Assembly (NCBI GenBank): GCA_045807765.1
Contig: JBJMGU010000165.1
Span: 1-64,000, forward strand
Length of the DNA: 64,000 bases
Reading direction: 5' to 3'
From: DATENM01 sp045807765
GTDB taxonomy: Bacteria > Acidobacteriota > Blastocatellia > UBA7656
The notes beneath the pieces were generated by a model. It was not told the origin of the DNA and made no database searches. It saw only the letters and a program-made list of their open reading frames with translations. The position numbers and the translations under genes are program-made. This document shows positions 58,701 through 64,000 of this stretch, piece by piece (within the stretch, counting starts at the first letter, position 1; each line of letters starts with the position of its first letter).

Positions 58701-59507
58701 ATGAAATACGGATTGATAGCCGGCAATGGACGCTTCCCCTTCCTCGTGCTGGACGGCGCGCGGCGTCGCGGTGTTGAGATGGTTGTTGCCGCCATCAAAG
58801 AAGAGACCGAGCCGGAAATTGCTGAGCAGGCGGCGCGCGTCGAATGGGTCGGCGTCGGCCAGCTTGGCAAACTGATTCGCTTTTTCAAAAGTGAATCAGT
58901 TACCCATGCGCTCATGGCTGGACAGGTCAAACACCATCAAATCTTTCGCCTCAACGCCCTGCCTGACCTGCGTATGGTGCGGATGCTGGCGCGGCTGCCC
59001 GGCAAAAATACCGACAGCTTGATCGGCGCAGTCGCCGACGAGCTGGCGCGCGAAGGCATCACCCTGGTTGACTCGACGACGTTTCTCGAAGACGTGCTCG
59101 CAGAGGCCGGCGTGATGACGCGCCGCGCGCCGAGCAAAACGGAGCGCGCCGACATCGAATTCGGCTTGAAGATTGCCCGCGAGATCGCCCGCCTAGACCT
59201 CGGGCAGACCATTGCCGTCAAGGATGGCGCCGTTGCGGCCATCGAAGCGATGGAAGGCACTGACGCCGTCATCGAGCGCGCCGGCCAGATTACTCAGGGT
59301 CGCCCCTTCGTCGTCATCAAAGTCGCCAAGCCCGATCAGGACATGCGCTTTGATGTGCCGGTCGTCGGCCCGCCAACCATTGAGGCGATGCAGCGCGCCG
59401 GCGCCACCGCGCTGCACGTCACCCCGCAAAAGACTTTGCTGTTCGATAAAGATCAGCTCATCAAGCGCGCCGACGCCTTGCGCATCAGCATCGTCGGCGG
59501 GTTATAG
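58701..59507 (+). CDS. lpxI: UDP-2,3-diacylglucosamine pyrophosphatase, LpxI type
   Basis: A 268-aa hydrolase (DUF1009 fold) that makes lipid X from UDP-diacylglucosamine in species lacking LpxH. MKYGLIAGNGRFPFLVLDGARRRG, VGVGQLGKLIRFFKSESVTHALMAGQVKH and, at the C-terminus, DVPVVGPPTIEAMQRAGATALHV are the family blocks. No usable ribosome binding site is visible: the right arm of a hairpin element ends four bases before the ATG. It completes lpxA-lpxD-lpxI in one operon; lpxB is not in the window. Confidence 0.95.
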   Translation: MKYGLIAGNGRFPFLVLDGARRRGVEMVVAAIKEETEPEIAEQAARVEWVGVGQLGKLIRFFKSESVTHALMAGQVKHHQIFRLNALPDLRMVRMLARLPGKNTDSLIGAVADELAREGITLVDSTTFLEDVLAEAGVMTRRAPSKTERADIEFGLKIAREIARLDLGQTIAVKDGAVAAIEAMEGTDAVIERAGQITQGRPFVVIKVAKPDQDMRFDVPVVGPPTIEAMQRAGATALHVTPQKTLLFDKDQLIKRADALRISIVGGL

Positions 59508-59611
59508 CGTCGGGACAGCATTCGCCTCACTCGCCGGAAACGAAGAATTGACAAGCGGCGGCGGAACCAACAATATGTATTCGGGCTGACTTACTGTGCA
59601 GGGAAGGAAGT

Positions 59612-60322
59612 ATGTCGAGGACTAACCCCAACGAGTTTGATCCTGAGAGCGCTGTCATTGACGCCGAGTTGCTGGTCAAGTACCGCATGGTCAATCGCGC
59701 CATCGAAACCCTGGAGCGAGCGATTGACAGCGCCCCGCGACACATCGGGCTGCGCGAAAAGCTGCGCGAGATTTTGATCGAAGCCGGCAAGCGCGATCAG
59801 GCCGCACAGCATTGCCTGGCGCTCGCCAGCCTGCACATCTCCGCAGGCGATCTGGAGCGCGCTAACGAACGCCTGCTCGAAGCCAAGCGGCTTGACCCGC
59901 GCGTTTCGGTGACCGGCCAACTGCGCGACGTGCGCCACACCCAGGCGACACCGGCTCAGGCGATGCCGTCGCGCGGCCAGAGCCAGCGCATCCTCTCCGG
60001 CAGCCTCGCCGACATCAGCCTGTTCGATATCATTCAGATTCTCGAAAACAGCCGCGTCACCGGCGTGCTGCAAGTGATCTCGTCAGCCGCCAGCGGCGAG
60101 ATTTATTTGCTGGAAGGCTTGATTATTGGCGCGAAGTCGGGCACCGAAGCAGGCCGCAAAGCGCTGACGGTGCTTTCGGGCGCGGCAGACGGCAACTTCG
60201 AATTCGAGAAGAACACGCGCACCTACGACCGTACGATTCAGGCGACCAACAACACCGCTTTGATCCTCGACCTGCTACGCGTCAAAGACGAAGAGGATCA
60301 CGGCATCAGCACCATTCAGTAA
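59612..60322 (+). CDS. TPR plus DUF4388 (PATAN-like) protein
   Basis: A 236-aa protein. Residues 20-95 hold two TPR-like helical pairs (YRMVNRAIETLERAIDSAPRH, AAQHCLALASLHISAGDLERANERLLEA). A Gln/Pro/Ser linker leads to a DUF4388 domain at about 125-220: RILSGSLADISLFDIIQILENSRVTGVLQV and GEIYLLEGLIIGAKSG. The DUF4388/PATAN domain occurs with response regulators and c-di-GMP or gliding-motility proteins and is taken as a protein-binding module. The gene converges on ompH. AAGGAAG lies before the start. Confidence 0.85.
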   Translation: MSRTNPNEFDPESAVIDAELLVKYRMVNRAIETLERAIDSAPRHIGLREKLREILIEAGKRDQAAQHCLALASLHISAGDLERANERLLEAKRLDPRVSVTGQLRDVRHTQATPAQAMPSRGQSQRILSGSLADISLFDIIQILENSRVTGVLQVISSAASGEIYLLEGLIIGAKSGTEAGRKALTVLSGAADGNFEFEKNTRTYDRTIQATNNTALILDLLRVKDEEDHGISTIQ

Positions 60323-60333
60323 AGGCGGCGGGC

Positions 60334-60408
60334 GACTCGGAGACACAGAGACGCGGCGAAAGGAAGTAGCGGGATGTCTTTCCCCGCGTCTCCCCTTCGC
60401 CGCGTCTC
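60334..60408. repeat. Hairpin element, GACGCGG family
   Basis: The left arm at 60334-60363 (GAGACACAGAGACGCGGCGAA) faces the right arm at 60378-60408 (CCCCGCGTCTCCCCTTCGCCGCGTCTC). The inner GAGACGCGGCGAA (60348-60360) and TTCGCCGCGTCTC (60396-60408) are an exact 13-bp pair. It lies between two convergent genes. Confidence 0.82.
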
Positions 60409-60428
60409 ATTCACTTTAACGCCTTCGA

Positions 60429-61028
60429 TCAGGGCTTGGGCGTGACGGGCGCGCCGGTCGCCGGGTGCATCTTGTTGTATTCGGTGATGAAATCTTGCGT
60501 GACGTCGGTACGCGGGTCGTACCATATGAGCAAGCCTGATTGCAGCGAGTTGCTCAGATCGATCAGGTGAACGATGCCGCGCTTGGCGGTGTACTCTTGG
60601 GCGAACTTGACCAGCTTTTCGCTGAGCGGCTGGAAGGCGCGGTCTTTGGCGCGGCCCGCATCGGCTTCCAGGTCTTCGGCTTTGCGCTGATACTCTTTCT
60701 TCATGGTCTCAAGCTGCTCGGTCATCTCGGCGACGCGGGCTGCCGAAAGCGCGCCGTTCTGATTCTGCGTCTTGATGGTGTTTTCTTGCGCCGTAATGCG
60801 GTCGGCCAGACCGCGCACGTCTTTGACGCGCGGCTCGAACTGGCGATTCAGCTCGTCCATCTTGGCCTTGAACTCCTGCACCTGCTCCTGGAACTGTGCC
60901 GTGTTGATGACCGCGACTTTGCCCTTCGGCAGAGCCGGCGGCGCCGTCGCGGCGGGCTGCTGTGCCGATGCGAGCGAGGTCAGCGAGAGCAACGCGATGG
61001 CGGCGAATGTAACTTTCAAATACTTCAT
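60429..61028 (-). CDS. OmpH/Skp-family periplasmic chaperone (second copy)
   Basis: A 199-aa protein with a signal peptide (residues about 4-22), VAVINTAQFQEQVQEF as the first strand of the small beta body, a long helical-tentacle region (about 55-130; LEEMTEQLETMKKEYQRKAEDL-like), and FITEYNKMHP near the end. It keeps outer-membrane proteins unfolded in the periplasm. The start at 61028 lies eight bases after GGAG. It is the third gene of bamA-ompH-ompH on the minus strand and is separated from the first ompH by 24 nt. Confidence 0.9.
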   Translation of the reverse strand: MKYLKVTFAAIALLSLTSLASAQQPAATAPPALPKGKVAVINTAQFQEQVQEFKAKMDELNRQFEPRVKDVRGLADRITAQENTIKTQNQNGALSAARVAEMTEQLETMKKEYQRKAEDLEADAGRAKDRAFQPLSEKLVKFAQEYTAKRGIVHLIDLSNSLQSGLLIWYDPRTDVTQDFITEYNKMHPATGAPVTPKP

Positions 61029-61052
61029 GCTCATGGCTCCTTTCATCGCTCC

Positions 61053-61682
61053 TTAAGGCTTGCGGGTCGGGGTGGCAGGCTGCGGCCTGGGCGGGGCAGC
61101 CGGCGCGCCGGCAACCGGATTCGCCTTGTTGTATTCGGCAATGAAATCGTCGGTGACATCGGCGCCGGGGTTCCAGTAAGCGAGCGTTCCGCTCTGCGCC
61201 GCGCCGGCCAGATTGATGATCATCACGATGCCGCGCTGTGTAGCATAGGTCTGTAGGAATTGATAGAGCTTGTCGCGCACAGGCTTGGTGGCGGTTTCGA
61301 CCTGGCGATCAAAATCGGCCTTGGCGTCTTCGTATTCGCGCTGCGTGCGCTTCTTCAAATCCTCATAGTCTTGTTGTAATTTCGCGTAATCATCCGGCTT
61401 CAGCACGCCCTGCTTGGTGCGCAGATCGTTCTCCATCGTCTGCAAGCGGGTCTGCGCCTCTTGCAAGCGTTGCGAGCGATCTTTGAATTGCGTGCCGACC
61501 TGATCGTATTTCTGTTTCAGTTCGGCGATGCTGTCGGGAAATAGCTGCGTGTTGATGACGGCGATCTTGCCGTCGGGAACGGCTGCGCCCAGGCCGGCTT
61601 GCGTGGCCTGTTGCGCCGAAGCGACTGACGCCACTGCGGCCAGAACCAGTGCTGCGAAAGCAGCAAATCGAATCTTGAACAT
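61053..61682 (-). CDS. OmpH/Skp-family periplasmic chaperone (first copy)
   Basis: A 209-aa protein with a signal peptide (about residues 5-23), then IAVINTQLFPDSIAELKQKYDQVGTQF and a long coiled-coil part (RLQEAQTRLQTMENDLRTKQ, DYAKLQQDYEDLKKRTQREYED). It ends FIAEYNKANP and a Pro-rich tail. The second copy downstream has the same layout, so they are paralogues in tandem. The start at 61682 follows AGGAG, ten bases before; a longer frame to 61754 lacks a site. Confidence 0.92.
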   Translation of the reverse strand: MFKIRFAAFAALVLAAVASVASAQQATQAGLGAAVPDGKIAVINTQLFPDSIAELKQKYDQVGTQFKDRSQRLQEAQTRLQTMENDLRTKQGVLKPDDYAKLQQDYEDLKKRTQREYEDAKADFDRQVETATKPVRDKLYQFLQTYATQRGIVMIINLAGAAQSGTLAYWNPGADVTDDFIAEYNKANPVAGAPAAPPRPQPATPTRKP

Positions 61683-61767
61683 AACTGCTCCTGTCGTTTT
61701 TTGGAATTGTTCGGACCAACGGCGAACGTCAGTCACCCCCTGAGAAAAAGCCATTATAACAGTTGCC

Positions 61768-61861
61768 AGTTACCAGTTGCTAGTTGCCAGTGGAACTTCC
61801 TGGCGGTGGCCGGCTGACGAGCCGTTCTTCACCGGCCACTGATAACCGGCAACTGGTAACT
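61768..61861. repeat. Hairpin element, CAGTTGC family
   Basis: The left arm at 61768-61793 (AGTTACCAGTTGC, TAGTTGCCAGTGG) and the right arm at 61836-61861 (CCACTGATAACCGG, CAACTGGTAACT) pair over 26 positions with three or four mismatches. It fills the space between bamA and the first ompH gene. Confidence 0.85.
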
Positions 61862-61866
61862 CCTCC

Positions 61867-64000
61867 CTAGAAAGTTCTGCCGACCGAGAAGCGGATGGTC
61901 TTCTTCTTCTCGATGATGAACGGATTATCGACGCGCGCGTTCGGGTTATAAGCGAAGATCAAACGAAACGGCACGTTGATCACCGGCACCTGAATGCGGA
62001 ACTCGCCGCCGAGGCTGGCGCGATAGTTATCGAGGATGCCGCTCTGGGCTTGCGAGAATAGCCCGACCTGCGACTGCATCTGCTCGCCGCGAATGGTGGC
62101 GAACTGGAAGCCCGGCGGCAGCCCGCCCAACGGCGTTTCCGGCGTCGTCGCCTTACGCAGCTCTCTGGACGTTGCCTCCAGTCCTTGCGGATTCAGAATG
62201 ACCGTTCCGAGGCCGATGTTTGGAATGAACTCGCTGCGCTGGGCCTGATTGTCGAGCTTGCTCAGGTTGAAGGCCGAGCCGACGTCCACGAAGGGCACGA
62301 ACTGCAACGGCCCGATGATTGGAATGCGGTACTCGAAGTTGAGCAGCAACTCGGTGTCGCCGCCCAAAAACGCCGGGAATTGCTGAACGCCGAGCGGCTG
62401 TTCGGTCAACTGGAACTTGCTGATGACGCCCGGAGCGATGCTCCTGCCGGTAGCCTGACTCGCCGGGCGCACCCGCAGGCGATTGCCTGAGAGGTCTTCG
62501 GCAAAGAGGTTACGCGTCGTGATCGCCGTTTGAATGGGCGCGGTCGGCGAGATGCCGCGAATGTTGTAGCCGCGGATCGAATCGTCGCCGCCGAGGAAGA
62601 ATCGTGCGTACAAAGGCGTGCCGCCGACGAACGAAAACGAGTTCGACACAAAGGGCGTGCCGAACGAGCGGATGTTAGCAAACAGCACGCGGAACCCGAA
62701 GGTGCGCGCCTGCCTCCCTGATTCGACGCGGGCGCGTGCTTCCTTGCCGGCAAAGAATGGGAAGAAGCGCTTATATTCCACCGTCGGCTCGATGGTGTTG
62801 ACCTTGCCGCCGAGCACACCGCCCGAATACGAGAGGCCGAGCGTCAGCGCCTGCCCGCTTGTCGGGTCGAGCGACGAGTTCAACGTGTTGAACGAAACCG
62901 TCGGCGTCAGCGTTGACTGCGTCACGCCGGTCTGGTGGAAGGTGACCAGAATGTCGTTGGCCGGGTCGGCGTCGCGGTTGACCGCCGGGTCGAGAATGTC
63001 TGTCGTGCGGAACGAGTAGGACAGTCCGAGGCGCACGAAGCGGCCCATGCGGAAGCGCTTGGCGAAATAACTGAGCGGCGCCGAGGCGCTCACCGACGCC
63101 CCCTTGGTGCGCTGCGTGAACAGCGATTCGCCCTGGAAGCCGCCAAAGATGTTGCCCGACGTGATGGCGCCAAAGCCCTGGCCGATGAACTGATAATTCT
63201 GATAGAAGATGCTGAAGCCGAGGCTGATCGGGCGGCCCTTCAGGTAAGGCTCGGTAAACGAGAAGGAGGCGACTTTTTGATAGTTGCCGCCGGAGAGGGC
63301 AAGCGCCAGCGATTCGCCATAGCCGAGCAAGTTATTGGTCGAGTAATCAATGCCGAGGTAGGAGCCGCCGATGCCCGACACGCCGCCCGTGAAGCTGATC
63401 TGCTGGCGGCCTTTCTCTTCGACCTTCAGCGTCAGATCAACCTGTCCTTCTTTCTCATTGGTGTTGACGGTCGCGTCCTCGTCCTTGATCTGATTGAAAT
63501 AGCCGAGCTGGTTCAAGCGCAGAATGCTCAAGTCCCAGAGCTGCTTGTTGTAGCGCTCGCCTTCGTTGAGCAGCACTTCGCGGCGCAGAACATTGTCGCG
63601 GGTGAAGGTGTTGCCGATGAACTCCAGACGGTGCAGGGCGTACTGCTTGCCCTCGTCCATCGTGAAGGTGATGTCGGCTGTCCCTTTGACCAGATCGTTC
63701 GGGTCATCATGGAAATCGGGAAGGAAGTTCGCATTGAACTGGATGTAGCCGCGCGTGCCGTAGAGCTTCTTCAGGTTATCGATGCCTTTGTTGACGACCG
63801 AGTAGCCTTTGACGACATCGCCGGACTTCAATCCGATGACCGACTTGATCTCGTCGGCGGTGAATTCGGTGTTGTCTTCAACCTTGATGGCGCCGGCGCG
63901 GTACTGGCGGCCTTCTTCTGTAGGGATGACGATCTTCAAGCCCTGACCCTTGTGGCCGATGAGCGGCACCCAGGAGCCGACCTTGCCGACCTCTTCGACA
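61867..64000 (-). CDS. bamA: Outer membrane assembly factor BamA (5' end outside the window)
   Basis: The frame is open to the window edge, so the first POTRA domain(s) are missing. Visible POTRA segments include EEGRQYRAGAIKVEDNTEFTADEIKSVIGLKSGD and GKQYALHRLEFIGNTFTRDNVLRRE. The 16-stranded barrel follows from about residue 190, with SLGFSIFYQNY, the LLNFEYRIPIIGPLQFVPFVDVG strand and a final RFSVGRTF ending in aromatic Phe, the usual outer-membrane signature. The FFLGGDDSIRGYNIRG loop is the conserved VRGF-type turn (here IRG). It inserts beta-barrel proteins and is cotranscribed with two ompH genes. Confidence 0.95.
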   Translation of the reverse strand, partial: VEEVGKVGSWVPLIGHKGQGLKIVIPTEEGRQYRAGAIKVEDNTEFTADEIKSVIGLKSGDVVKGYSVVNKGIDNLKKLYGTRGYIQFNANFLPDFHDDPNDLVKGTADITFTMDEGKQYALHRLEFIGNTFTRDNVLRREVLLNEGERYNKQLWDLSILRLNQLGYFNQIKDEDATVNTNEKEGQVDLTLKVEEKGRQQISFTGGVSGIGGSYLGIDYSTNNLLGYGESLALALSGGNYQKVASFSFTEPYLKGRPISLGFSIFYQNYQFIGQGFGAITSGNIFGGFQGESLFTQRTKGASVSASAPLSYFAKRFRMGRFVRLGLSYSFRTTDILDPAVNRDADPANDILVTFHQTGVTQSTLTPTVSFNTLNSSLDPTSGQALTLGLSYSGGVLGGKVNTIEPTVEYKRFFPFFAGKEARARVESGRQARTFGFRVLFANIRSFGTPFVSNSFSFVGGTPLYARFFLGGDDSIRGYNIRGISPTAPIQTAITTRNLFAEDLSGNRLRVRPASQATGRSIAPGVISKFQLTEQPLGVQQFPAFLGGDTELLLNFEYRIPIIGPLQFVPFVDVGSAFNLSKLDNQAQRSEFIPNIGLGTVILNPQGLEATSRELRKATTPETPLGGLPPGFQFATIRGEQMQSQVGLFSQAQSGILDNYRASLGGEFRIQVPVINVPFRLIFAYNPNARVDNPFIIEKKKTIRFSVGRTF

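Overview
The window looks like a chromosomal segment of an Acidobacteriota bacterium, most likely class Blastocatellia. This is inferred from gene content: two proteins of the acidobacterial VWFA-related secreted family, a DUF1800/DUF1501 pair, a very large Asp-box (BNR) propeller protein, high GC and long antisense open frames. Outer-membrane biogenesis genes (lpxC, lpxD, fabZ, lpxA, lpxI, bamA, two ompH) show a diderm with lipid A. No phage, insertion sequence, plasmid or CRISPR was seen.

Layout. 0.1-6.5 kb: a glutaredoxin-like protein lacking the first active-site Cys, xseA, an O-methyltransferase, xseB, a short-chain prenyl synthase and dxs (isoprenoid supply), closed by a clear terminator. 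6.5-10.8 kb: a degenerate Fic-fold protein, then a miniature bacterial-microcompartment locus (class II aldolase with a probable encapsulation tail, one BMC hexamer protein, one EutN-type vertex protein) followed by nadE. 10.8-19.9 kb: exported truncated haemoglobin, a possible structured RNA, the 1,134-aa Asp-box protein, a REP-like cluster, a lipocalin-like protein, a sulfatase, a pseudo-receiver, a DUF2721 protein, a Uma2 protein and a 48-aa Cys-containing protein. 19.9-22.5 kb: a nitrilase-family amidase, the selenocysteine tRNA, a FlK-like thioesterase and lpxC. 22.5-36.7 kb: a secreted BACON-domain protein, mutL, a DUF4440/hexahaem cytochrome/amidohydrolase operon, a methyltransferase, a K+ channel with an altered filter, a double-PDZ protein, a small exported basic protein with a sigma-54-like promoter, and a FAD-oxidoreductase/methyltransferase pair. 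36.8-50.3 kb: PBP1A, a HisIE whose HisI half has lost all Cys, an AttH-like protein, DUF1800/DUF1501, two VWFA proteins flanking a class A beta-lactamase, and a DUF2934 protein with a histone-H1-like tail. 50.4-55 kb: the glycine-cleavage genes gcvT-gcvH-gcvPA-gcvPB. 55.2-64 kb: lpxD-fabZ-lpxA-(ornithine cyclodeaminase-like)-lpxI, a TPR/DUF4388 protein, and convergent bamA-ompH-ompH, with bamA cut by the window end.

The most unusual structure is not a gene. About fourteen intergenic spaces hold inverted repeats whose two arms are each built from tandem 7-8 nt degenerate units (for example GGAGTCA, CAGTTGC, GGGGCTA, GACGCGG), in several sequence families. Arms often reach a stop codon or end within a few bases of the next start codon. 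They look like a dispersed family of hairpin elements that sit at operon joints and may act on transcript ends or translation.
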